Shown: positions 22,520 through 29,951, counted from the first letter of the stretch. The stretch is DNA of 64,000 nucleotides from Paenibacillus sp. AN1007 (GCF_040702995.1 NZ_CP159992.1:4117501-4181500), one strand, 5' to 3'. Notes: generated by a model not told the origin, from the letters alone. Numbers and translations are program-made.

Positions 22520-23851
22520 TTATCTCCTAGATTTTAGTTCGATTTGTATCTCATGAGTCTTGAGTTTTCTCTTTCCACCATCAGTTTTTATATAAACTTC
22601 ATCTTTGCCAGTAGAAAAAAAATATTCAGAAGAATATGGATAAACAGTAACTTCAACAATGTATTTATCCTCTAAAACTTTCATATCTTCATCATATACT
22701 TCAACTAATAAAATTGAATAAACTTGACTTGGTACAGGCGGAGATATTTGAGAGAGTTTATTTACCACATCTCTTCTTAATTTATCTCTTTCACTATATG
22801 CAAGCTTTACACCCATAACAGTCCTATCATCACTAATTCCCCATAAAACTTTACCGATTATGTTTCTTTTAATATTTAGGTAAGCTACAACATATTGATC
22901 TACAGTACTTAGAATCGAATCAATTGAATTTATTCCCTTAACCTCTTTAAATTCCATATCAATATTTTCTTCAAGCTTAATTTTTGAATTCATAACATAT
23001 TGGACTATCTTATTTTTGGTGATAGGAGAATCCGATGATTGTATCCTGGTGGATAAAATAGAGTCCAAAAAATCATATTTAAATCCACATTTGTTTCTAT
23101 CGCTGGGGTTTGTTACATGTAGTAATTCAATGGACTTTTTTTCCAATTTTAACGAATGTACATGATAACTACTCATAACTATAATTACTTGTATTTTTCT
23201 GGAGATTGAGTCTAATAAACTCATTAGGATTGAAAATGAATTAGAATCAAGATCGCCTCCAAATTCATCAATTAATATTATTTTTCTCTTATCCTCTAGA
23301 GCAATCGACAACTGTCCCAACAGTTCTAGAATATATCTCTCTCCTCCAGAATAAATTCGATATGCATTTTTTACTTTTGTTTTTTCAACTCGATTAATTA
23401 TTTCTAAAAAAAAGTCGATTATATCACTTTCAAGTTTAAGCTGAAAAAGATGTTTTTTTATAATATCTATATCAAACTCCAACGAATTATTCTTATAACT
23501 TATAATTATTGGCTCATACTCAACAATATCAATATTTCTTAAATGAGATATTCTATTGCTTGAAAGACAACGTGTGAAATTCTCAAAATAGAATATACCA
23601 TTTGAATAACTCCTTATCACTTCAATTTGACTATCAGATAACTTGAATTTCAATGAAATATGCATATTATCTATACCTGAAGTACTATTAACTCTAATCG
23701 ATTCTCTTCCATAAAAAACAGCAGCGATAGCACCTAGTAATTGTGTCTTCCCGGATCCGTTTCTACCAACAATTACTGTAATATCTTTATTGAATTTCAT
23801 TTCAAATGTTTCAAATGATCCAAAGTTATTTATCATTATCTTTTCTAGCAT
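22520..23851 (-). CDS. AAA ATPase fused to a Schlafen-type AlbA_2 domain
   Basis: A 443-residue protein. The N-terminal part is an SMC/RecF-like ATPase: Walker A GRNGSGKT near residue 33, signature YSGGERYILELLGQL near residue 166, Walker B KIILIDEFGGDLDS near residue 190. From about residue 300 it carries an AlbA_2 (Schlafen) domain: MEFKEV, AYLNIKRNIIGKVLWGISDDRTVMGVKL. AlbA_2 domains bind or cut nucleic acid and occur in prokaryotic regulators and phage-defence proteins. The fusion suggests an ATP-driven nucleic-acid sensor or nuclease; defence is inferred, not shown. The ATG follows GGAGGTCAT. It was probably followed by its own XRE gene, now dead at 22274-22440. Confidence 0.8.
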   Translation of the reverse strand: MLEKIMINNFGSFETFEMKFNKDITVIVGRNGSGKTQLLGAIAAVFYGRESIRVNSTSGIDNMHISLKFKLSDSQIEVIRSYSNGIFYFENFTRCLSSNRISHLRNIDIVEYEPIIISYKNNSLEFDIDIIKKHLFQLKLESDIIDFFLEIINRVEKTKVKNAYRIYSGGERYILELLGQLSIALEDKRKIILIDEFGGDLDSNSFSILMSLLDSISRKIQVIIVMSSYHVHSLKLEKKSIELLHVTNPSDRNKCGFKYDFLDSILSTRIQSSDSPITKNKIVQYVMNSKIKLEENIDMEFKEVKGINSIDSILSTVDQYVVAYLNIKRNIIGKVLWGISDDRTVMGVKLAYSERDKLRRDVVNKLSQISPPVPSQVYSILLVEVYDEDMKVLEDKYIVEVTVYPYSSEYFFSTGKDEVYIKTDGGKRKLKTHEIQIELKSRR

Positions 23852-23875
23852 ATGACCTCCAATATTAAATGTCGT

Positions 23876-23985
23876 CTATCGTTTCTGGATTCATAAACCT
23901 GTTAAGTTATCTGCTGAAATTCCTCTCGAAATCCTTCCTGCAGACCACGGCTCCACAAGGAGTCGTTGCTTGAATATTAGGAATC
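23876..23985 (-). repeat. attC-like cassette repeat (long type), nearest to the recombinase
   Basis: Starts CTATCGTTTCTGGATTCA, then ATCTGCTGAAATTCCTCTCGAAATCC (arm 2 with CTGCAGAC), GGCTCCACAAGGAGTC, end GCTTGAATATTAGGAATC. The terminal boxes have drifted, so this copy may be less active than those at 20-22 kb. Confidence 0.82.
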
Positions 23986-24005
23986 GCTTCTCGACACGGC
24001 TCTCA

Positions 24006-24230
24006 CTACTTGTTTTCTTCTGGTACATATTCGATCAAATCAGACAACTTACAATTAAACGTATCACACAACTTGAATAGTGTTTCTAATTTTGTTGTTT
24101 CTATATTCGTCTCCCTATATAACTTGTTAATTGAGTTACGACTTAGACCTGATCTCGTCATCAATTCGGTTATATCATCTATTCTATGTTCTGCCATGAG
24201 TTCTCGTATATTGCACTTAATTACGTTCAT
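24006..24230 (-). CDS. Cro/C1-type (XRE, HTH_26) transcriptional regulator
   Basis: A 74-residue DNA-binding protein that is little more than a helix-turn-helix: IRELMAEHRIDDITELMTRSGLSRNSINKLYRETNIETTKLETLFKLCDTFNCKLSDLIEYVP. The segment matches the HTH_26 family of small Cro-like regulators. It is the third gene of the cassette that also holds the 93-residue plus-strand gene and the reverse transcriptase. Repeated operator-like sites lie in the divergent promoter region (24295-24373), so it probably represses its own and the plus-strand gene. Confidence 0.85.
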   Translation of the reverse strand: MNVIKCNIRELMAEHRIDDITELMTRSGLSRNSINKLYRETNIETTKLETLFKLCDTFNCKLSDLIEYVPEENK

Positions 24231-24294
24231 CTTTTCCCCTCCATAGCTCTATCTTATCTTCCACATCCATAATCATCAACGAAAAGCGAAGTTT

Positions 24295-24373
24295 TAACTC
24301 TATAAAGTCAGATATTCACCTTGTAATTAACTTTATGAGGTTATATAATAACTTTGTAGAGTTAATTACAAGG
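24295..24373. promoter_or_regulatory. Divergent control region with promoter, three operator-like sites and a 14-bp inverted repeat
   Basis: A plus-strand promoter TTGTAA (24321-24326), 17 bases, TATAAT (24344-24349). Three related 13-base sites lie in and around it: AACTCTATAAAGT (about 24296-24308), ACTTTATGAGGTT (24331-24343), ACTTTGTAGAGTT (24352-24364). A perfect inverted repeat CCTTGTAATTAACT (24319-24332) and AGTTAATTACAAGG (24360-24373) encloses the -10 box. The sites fit a dimeric repressor, most likely the adjacent XRE protein. Confidence 0.7.
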
Positions 24374-24384
24374 AGGATAATTAT

Positions 24385-24666
24385 ATGGTTAATTCAATAG
24401 AATCGTTAACAGAACCACTAATAAGAATACGTTTAGAATTACTCTATACTGAGCTTGTGGAATGTCATACCGAATACAATCAGCTTTCTGCGGAGGCAGA
24501 TCAATACTTTAAAACTCTTCGTGATGCTTTACCTGATCAACTTCAACATACGGTTTTTCTTTACGAAGATGCTCAAATTTCTCTTCAGTCCATCTTAGAA
24601 AGAAGTATCTACATACAAGGTTTCAAAGACGCGCTACAACTATTTAGTGAATTACAAAATTGTTGA
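24385..24666 (+). CDS. Small helical protein (DUF6809-like)
   Basis: A 93-residue, mostly helical cytosolic protein, the only clear plus-strand gene in the array. The C-terminal part, ISLQSILERSIYIQGFKDALQLFSEL, resembles a family of small proteins (DUF6809-type) common in Bacillota mobile regions; likeness from memory. The ATG follows AAGGAGGATAATTAT, part of which is the right arm of the inverted repeat, so translation could be affected by that structure. It has its own promoter. Confidence 0.65.
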   Translation: MVNSIESLTEPLIRIRLELLYTELVECHTEYNQLSAEADQYFKTLRDALPDQLQHTVFLYEDAQISLQSILERSIYIQGFKDALQLFSELQNC

Positions 24667-24730
24667 CCTAAACTATGCCCAATAACGTACTTCTTAAAAA
24701 ATATCCAGGCATTATCCATAACTTCATTTT

Positions 24731-24771
24731 ATTAAACAAATACCAAAATGATATTTTGGTATTTGTTTAAT
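24731..24771. terminator. Perfect 19-bp hairpin between convergent genes
   Basis: Left arm 24731-24749 and right arm 24753-24771 (ends ATTAAAC and GTTTAAT) pair perfectly around a GAT loop. It lies between the stops of the plus-strand gene and the reverse transcriptase. It is A+T-rich and without a long T-run, so it may be a terminator or an RNA structure serving the reverse transcriptase. Confidence 0.6.
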
Positions 24772-24772
24772 A

Positions 24773-26422
24773 TCAATAATCTCCCCCTCCACCACCATGA
24801 GATACAATTCTTGATTCTCTCTGCGTTCTTGCTCCTCTATGCATATTGCTAGATGATACAGGTCTATAATTCATTTCTGATGGACTTGCAGGTTCTAATT
24901 GTAGTGTAGAATCGTAAAACTCTATATTTCTGGAAGAAAGTAATGAAAAAAAGTTGTCCGATGATATATAATTTGATCTACTTGTTAAAAAGCCTTTCTT
25001 GATTGCTTCGTAGGCAAATATCCAATGCTCTTGATAAAGATGCTCATGTGATAAATAATTATTCCACTCTGATATATTTAATCCAGTAGTTATCAAACCA
25101 TTACTCCTCATATCAAGTGCTACAATTCTAGAGAAAGAATCTTCGATTGTTGATAGCTCTTTTGCGGCGGCTCTACTAATTTTAATGTTAAGAGATTTCG
25201 CGACCCATAGATTCCATGAAACTTCATATCCATGACTATATTTCGAGTGATAACCAATGTTGTTATCAATAGTCTTAGCGATTTTTTTATAATTCAAATT
25301 ATAACCTTTATCTCTATATGCCAATAAAATTTCTATGACAGTAGGTATAACACTTGGTTCTGCAATCATAGAATTTAAAATGAGAGATTCAAACAATTCC
25401 CAATTATCCTTATGAACTAATACATTTTTTATTCTAGCCAATGAATATTTCAGAACATATTCATTAGGGTGTTTTTTGCTATACTCAAAAGCCTTCGAAA
25501 AAAAAGTAACCAAGTCTGTTTTCTGTCTTTTAATACTACTATGAAATTCATAATTACGAATTTCTGAGATCCAGTTAAACTCCAGTGGCTCTGGTAATGA
25601 ATAAATCATCGTTTTTTCAGGATTTATTTCTAATTCGTATCTTTTTACTACTTTATGAATTTTAGTAAGTGCCTCTTCAGCCTCAGATAATGAATTAAAA
25701 AAGAAATAATAATCATCAATATAACGCAAACCAGTTACACCAAGTTCTTGATAAATCTCTTGATCCATAACAGATCCTATTAATTCAGAAATCACATAAG
25801 AAGAATCTGGACCAATCGGTATTCCAATTGTTTGTTGATCCTGAGTATTTCTCACATTAGTGTCCAGTACATTTCCAAAATGAGCCGGTCCTCTATTCCT
25901 CTTCGCAAAAGTCTTTCCATGACAGGCCCATGGAATTGAATGTGTATAGATTGTAGGATAGTATCTTGAAATATCTGTTTTTAATACAAATCTACTGTTA
26001 GATGATAGAATAGGTACTATTTGAGGAATCTCACTAAAACTATGTTGTCGATTAATTGCTCTTTGTAGATGTTTATTTACCATTGGCTTAGTAAGAGAAT
26101 ATCTCGACTTTTTAATCTCATTTTTTATTGTTGTCCAATTGTCAATTATAGTCTCAAACACTTTTATTTGATGAAAGGGGTTGGGAATACTTAAGGTTCT
26201 ACGATGATGTTGAATCTTTGGAATACTATGTATACAACACTTACTACTATGTACCCTTTGTCCGTTAACTATTATTGACATTCCTGGAATTGATGAAGAA
26301 ATACTATTTATTTGAGTTCCAAGCATTTTTGTTGTAAATCCTGGAACTAGTTCTGCTGGAAAGTATCCTTTTAGTATACAATTCTGTAAAGTAAGTCTTG
26401 CTTGTCTCGCCAACTTCATCAT
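24773..26422 (-). CDS. Reverse transcriptase of an unknown/defence-associated (DRT-like) group
   Basis: A protein of about 549 residues with a reverse transcriptase core. The first catalytic Asp is in KTDISRYYPTIY near residue 152, the GIPIGPDSS motif is near residue 202, and YIDD is near residue 236. After the palm a 250-residue helical C-terminal domain follows, ending in a low-complexity HGGGGGDY. There is no maturase or HNH domain, so it is not a group II intron. The layout suits the unknown-group RTs, several of which are anti-phage (DRT) systems. Which class cannot be told by eye. No second RT, nitrilase or SLATT partner is next to it. The start is unclear: GGAG abuts the first ATG pair. 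Confidence 0.8.
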   Translation of the reverse strand: MMKLARQARLTLQNCILKGYFPAELVPGFTTKMLGTQINSISSSIPGMSIIVNGQRVHSSKCCIHSIPKIQHHRRTLSIPNPFHQIKVFETIIDNWTTIKNEIKKSRYSLTKPMVNKHLQRAINRQHSFSEIPQIVPILSSNSRFVLKTDISRYYPTIYTHSIPWACHGKTFAKRNRGPAHFGNVLDTNVRNTQDQQTIGIPIGPDSSYVISELIGSVMDQEIYQELGVTGLRYIDDYYFFFNSLSEAEEALTKIHKVVKRYELEINPEKTMIYSLPEPLEFNWISEIRNYEFHSSIKRQKTDLVTFFSKAFEYSKKHPNEYVLKYSLARIKNVLVHKDNWELFESLILNSMIAEPSVIPTVIEILLAYRDKGYNLNYKKIAKTIDNNIGYHSKYSHGYEVSWNLWVAKSLNIKISRAAAKELSTIEDSFSRIVALDMRSNGLITTGLNISEWNNYLSHEHLYQEHWIFAYEAIKKGFLTSRSNYISSDNFFSLLSSRNIEFYDSTLQLEPASPSEMNYRPVSSSNMHRGARTQRESRIVSHGGGGGDY

Positions 26423-26535
26423 CTCCAATATAATTTATTTTTATATTTGTAGCTGTTACCTGCGTGATAAACAAGAATTACAAAATTCTCTAATCCATGT
26501 ACTTATTTTGATTCATAATCTCTTTTGATTCTGTC

Positions 26536-26665
26536 GTATAACATCTAATTTATGTACTTCGTAAATACCACACATTCAACGTAATATATGAACTACGTAT
26601 ATGATAACCTATGGGGCGATATATGCGAAGAAAAATATGGTGAATAAGGGAGAAGTTTAAGGTGT
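26536..26665 (-). promoter_or_regulatory. attI-like primary insertion site (predicted)
   Basis: Between the recombinase stop and the first cassette. On the gene strand a core GTTATAC (26536-26542) is followed by GACAGAATC. The same GTTATACGAC follows the repeat at 22132-22244 on the other strand, and TTATACGAC is at the left edge of the window. Upstream of the core are imperfect direct repeats TATGTACTTCGTAAAT (about 26551-26566) and TATGAACTACGTATAT (about 26587-26602, plus-strand reading), such as a recombinase could bind. No inner arms are seen, as expected for an attI rather than an attC. Prediction only. Confidence 0.5.
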
Positions 26666-27775
26666 TCAATCTCCCATGTCCATCCGATCCAGTGGACTCT
26701 GAATACGCTGAATATTTTTCGTGCTCACATGCGTATATCGCTGCGTTGTTTGTGCACTGGTATGACCAAGAAGCTCTTGAATATAGCGCAGGTCTGTTCC
26801 GTTTTCCAGCAAATGTGTAGCGAAAGAGTGCCGCAACGCATGAATGCTGCACTTTTTTACAATACCCGCTCGTTGTCTAGCTTCTTCAAAAACCTTTTGT
26901 ACGCTGCGCTCCGTAAGATGTCGATCTGAAGATTGTCCTGGAAACAACCAACGATCGGTTTTATATTCAGCGATGTACCTCTGTACAATCTCCCAAGCAA
27001 GATGAGAGAGAAGAGTTCTCCGATCCTTTTGACCTTTTCCCTGCCTCACAATAATGGTTTGACGCTCAATATCCAAATCACTGTAGCGTAGACGAACGAC
27101 TTCGCCTACACGAAGTCCAGCTGAGTACGTAAGATACAGAATCGTCTTATGCTTGAGGTTAGTCACAGCTTTCAACAATTGGGTGACTTCTGTTTCAGAC
27201 ATGACATTGGGCAGCTTCGTTTGCTTTTTGGGACGTATATACTGAATTTCAGCAGGATGATGGAGGACATGTTTACAATAGAATCGAATCGCACTGATCG
27301 TCTGATTTACACTGGAATGGGAGACTCCTCGCTCAAGTAAACTTAAACAATAGGTTTGGACATGAGACGCGCTGATCCCGTTGTTGATCTGAGGAAGACT
27401 GGCCATAAATCGTTCAACCTGATTACAGTATGCTTTCATCGTTTTACGACTGTATCCTCTTAACTTCAAAGCTTGCTGCAATTCTTCTCTCTTCCATTGT
27501 GTTTGCTCTCCACTTAACTTCCAGTTCCTTAAAAGCTCACTCTCTACCCACAACTCCGGGGAAATCTCTACATCTAGCGCATCAAAGTGCTGTGTAAACT
27601 CCTGAAGAGATGCGTCTGAGTAGGGAATGATCCAGCGTTTCGTATCAGTCTCCCACCTTCTCCCTGTCACCTGACGAATCCGCTGAATATGCACCGTATT
27701 ATATGGAATTTGCACATATAATGTATCAGCAGAACCTTTGCTTAAAATGATGGCAGCTTCTGTTTTGTTGTTCAT
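26666..27775 (-). CDS. Tyrosine recombinase, candidate cassette integrase
   Basis: A 369-residue tyrosine recombinase. An N-terminal extension (about 15-65, LYVQIPYNTVHIQRIRQVTG) precedes a SAM-like core-binding domain (about 95-175) and the catalytic domain. The catalytic residues are Arg222 (AGLRVGE), Lys250 (GKGQKDR), His312 and Arg315 (HALRH), His338 (LGHTS) and Tyr347 (QRYTH). The end RIQSPLDRM recalls the R-S-P-L-D end of integron integrases. But Lys250 and His312 are only 62 apart, as in XerC/D, against about 106 in IntI1, so the IntI-specific insert is absent. The ATG at 27775 follows GAAGGAGAATGTCGT; a TATAAT lies near 27805-27810. It runs in the same direction as the cassettes. Confidence 0.85.
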   Translation of the reverse strand: MNNKTEAAIILSKGSADTLYVQIPYNTVHIQRIRQVTGRRWETDTKRWIIPYSDASLQEFTQHFDALDVEISPELWVESELLRNWKLSGEQTQWKREELQQALKLRGYSRKTMKAYCNQVERFMASLPQINNGISASHVQTYCLSLLERGVSHSSVNQTISAIRFYCKHVLHHPAEIQYIRPKKQTKLPNVMSETEVTQLLKAVTNLKHKTILYLTYSAGLRVGEVVRLRYSDLDIERQTIIVRQGKGQKDRRTLLSHLAWEIVQRYIAEYKTDRWLFPGQSSDRHLTERSVQKVFEEARQRAGIVKKCSIHALRHSFATHLLENGTDLRYIQELLGHTSAQTTQRYTHVSTKNIQRIQSPLDRMDMGD

Positions 27776-27830
27776 ACGACATTCTCCTTCAGCTCCATTA
27801 ATTATATGAGTTCTATTGAATTTGAAAAAT

Positions 27831-27879
27831 AAAAAAAGGAAGATCGTCTTCATCCCTTAAGGGAATCCAATGATCTTCC
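27831..27879 (-). terminator. Terminator of the radical SAM gene
   Basis: On the minus strand GGAAGATC, an inner palindrome CCCTTAAGGG, then GATCTTCC and a run of T. It separates the chromosomal gene above from the recombinase gene. Confidence 0.75.
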
Positions 27880-27907
27880 GATGCTTTCGGAAATATGGTC
27901 GCTGCAC

Positions 27908-29951
27908 CTACATGGCAGCGGCTTCTTCTCCCAGCGGCAGCGTGTAATACTGCGCCTGCTGGTCTTCGTGCTGCTGGTATACCACGACCAGCAGCGTCTG
28001 GCCTTTCGCGGCAAGCGGGCTGGCGCCAGCAAGCACACGCTCAAGCCGGAACGGAAGCACGTCCAGTACGGCGTGCTTCTGCAGTTCCTTTTCGCCGAGT
28101 CCCAGATCGGCGAAAGCCCGGGCACCCATGACCGTCTGTGCGGTCATGGCCGAGGTCATCGGCAGCGCACGCGAAGCGCTGCCATCCCCCATGTCCGCCG
28201 CTCCATCCGCGGCGGACCCTACTGCGTCGCGCGCTGCAGGCGGCGCAGCATCCCCGGCATGGCTGCCGATTACACCCGCCGCATCCGCGGCAGTGTGCTC
28301 TCCGGCAGCCGCCGAAGTTCCCGCAGCGGCCGCTGCACTCGCGCCGCTGCTTTCCAGCCACGCCGAGCCAGAGGCACCGGCGATACGCGGCAATCGAACG
28401 TCCTCTGGACGTTCGGCCAGCATTTTCATATAACCCGCCCACTGGTCTTTCTGGAGCGCATCGTCCCACCAGATTTTACGCGGCTTGTACTTGTGGCCGA
28501 GGAAATAATCCAGCTTCATCAGACCAAGCACAATATCCATATGCGGCGTATTGCGCGACTCCAGAAAGCTGTGCAGACGAGTAAACAAATCTTCAAGCTG
28601 GTGACCAATCTTCTGCCACCCCTGACCTTCCCAGTAATCGCCAAAGGCCTGAAAGAAATCAAACGGTGAATCAAACTCCTGCTCCATCAAATACTTCAGC
28701 GTATGGTCCATCCGGTGTGCATTCCAATATTTCTCCAGCACATCTTCGAGACGCTTCAGACGTACGATGTCGCTGAACGGCAGCACGTCACTGCCCAAAA
28801 TCTCATACGGCGCGTGATCCATGTACGTATAGTTGTACTTTTCCGCATCCAGACGAAGTCCCGTACCGCGAAGCATTTTGAGAAATCCGAGCTCCGAGCT
28901 CTTCCGGTCCCAAAGCAAATACATCGTTAAACGTCTTGCGGAACGTATTGTAATCTTCCTCCGGCAAGCCTGCGATCAGATCCAAATGCTGATCGATCTT
29001 GCCGCTGGCTTTCACCTTGTTCACCGTACGGCTCAGCTTGGCAAAGTTCTGACGGCGTTTCACCAGTTCATTCGTCGGATCATTTGTGGACTGTACCCCG
29101 ATTTCGAAACGGAACGTACCCGGCGGCGCGTTCTCTGCCAAATAGTCGAGCACCTCAGGACGCATAATGTCAGCCGTAATTTCAAACTGAAATACCGTTC
29201 CCTGATGATTCTCGATCAAAAATTTAAACATCTCCATCGCATAATCCCGTTTAATGTTAAACGTCCGGTCTACAAACTTAATCAGCTTCGCACCCTTCTC
29301 AATCAGGTACAGAATGTCCGACTTCGTTCGCTCGATATCGTAATACCGCACGCCGACCTCAATACTGGATAAACAGAACTGACAGCTAAACGGACAACCC
29401 CGGCTGGTCTCAAAATAAACAACCCGCTTCCCGAGATCCGGGATATCCTCTGCAAATCGATGCGGCGAAGGCAGATCATTCAAGTCCGCTTTCGGGCGTC
29501 CTGGCATGAGAATAACTTCTTCTCCTTTGCGATACGCCAGTCCATAGACAAAATGAAACTTCTTGCTGCCTTCAAGCTCCGTCAAAAGCTGGTGCAGCGT
29601 CTCTTCTCCTTCACCCATGACGATAAAATCGACATTGGGAATCCGGTTCATCCAATACTCGGTGTCGTAGGACACCTCCGGTCCGCCCAGCAAAATTTTC
29701 ACGTCAGGCATAACCTTTTTCAAATTATCAATGACCTTAATCGTCTCTTCAATGTTCCAGATGTAACACGAAAACCCAATCACATCCGCCCCGCGCTGGT
29801 ACAGATCCGACACAATATTCATGACCGGGTCTTTGATCGTATACTCCGCCAGCTCAATATCAAAATCCTTCTCACTGTACGCCTTCAAACACCGCAGCGC
29901 CAGCGAGGTATGGATGTACTTTGCATTCAAAGTCGATAAAATTACCTTCAT
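27908..29951 (-). pseudogene. B12-binding radical SAM protein, interrupted by a frameshift
   Basis: Read through one frameshift this is a protein of about 680 residues. The N-terminal cobalamin-binding domain (GFSCYIWNIEE, LLGGPEVSYD) is followed by the radical SAM cluster motif SRGCPFSCQFCLSS (CxxxCxxC) near residue 187 and a DUF4080-type C-terminal domain (LGFLKMLRGTGL onward). At about 28880-28892 the sequence GAAGAGCTCGGAGCTCGG carries one base too many: frame 1 goes off after ALGPEEL and frame 2 picks up at LGFLKML. The last part holds a long Ala/Gly-rich stretch before a conserved-looking tail. It is either a true frameshift mutation or a sequence error. Confidence 0.8.

Larger units (their letters stand above)
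1..27775 (-). mobile_element. Integron-like gene-cassette array with its own tyrosine recombinase
   Basis: About 26 kb of short unrelated genes, almost all on the minus strand, lie downstream of a tyrosine recombinase gene at 26666-27775. At least a dozen clear copies, and several worn ones, of an imperfectly palindromic repeat sit after gene stop codons, always in one orientation. On the gene strand the repeats begin with a TAAC-type box and end with a GTTA-type box, as attC sites do. The cargo resembles that of chromosomal integrons: acetyltransferases, Nudix enzymes, small kinases, toxin-antitoxin and defence-like genes, plus one cassette without a clear ORF. What is seen: repeats, orientation, recombinase, A+T-rich composition that stops at about 27.8 kb. 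What is inferred: that the recombinase moves the cassettes. The left end lies outside the window. Confidence 0.75.

Noticed and set aside
11363-23985. CRISPR array
   Set aside because: The repeats are 75-120 bp, spaced by whole genes of 150-2500 bp, with no cas genes. They do not have the size or spacing of CRISPR repeats.
11363-23985. MITEs or transposon ends
   Set aside because: The copies are all in one orientation, always after gene stops, and no target-site duplications were seen. No transposase is present in the window.
24773-26422. Group II intron or retron
   Set aside because: No maturase X domain, HNH domain or intron-like flanking structure was seen, and the RT is much larger than retron RTs. 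No clear msr-msd region was found, though a small RNA cannot be excluded.
26666-27775. Canonical IntI integrase or plain XerC/XerD
   Set aside because: It lacks the IntI-specific insert between the catalytic Lys and His, so it is not a standard IntI. It also has an extra N-terminal domain and SPLD tail, so a plain XerC/D call would hide what is unusual.
28128-28669. Ala/Pro-rich plus-strand frames opposite the radical SAM gene
   Set aside because: They result from the GC-rich Ala/Gly codons on the other strand and match no family.
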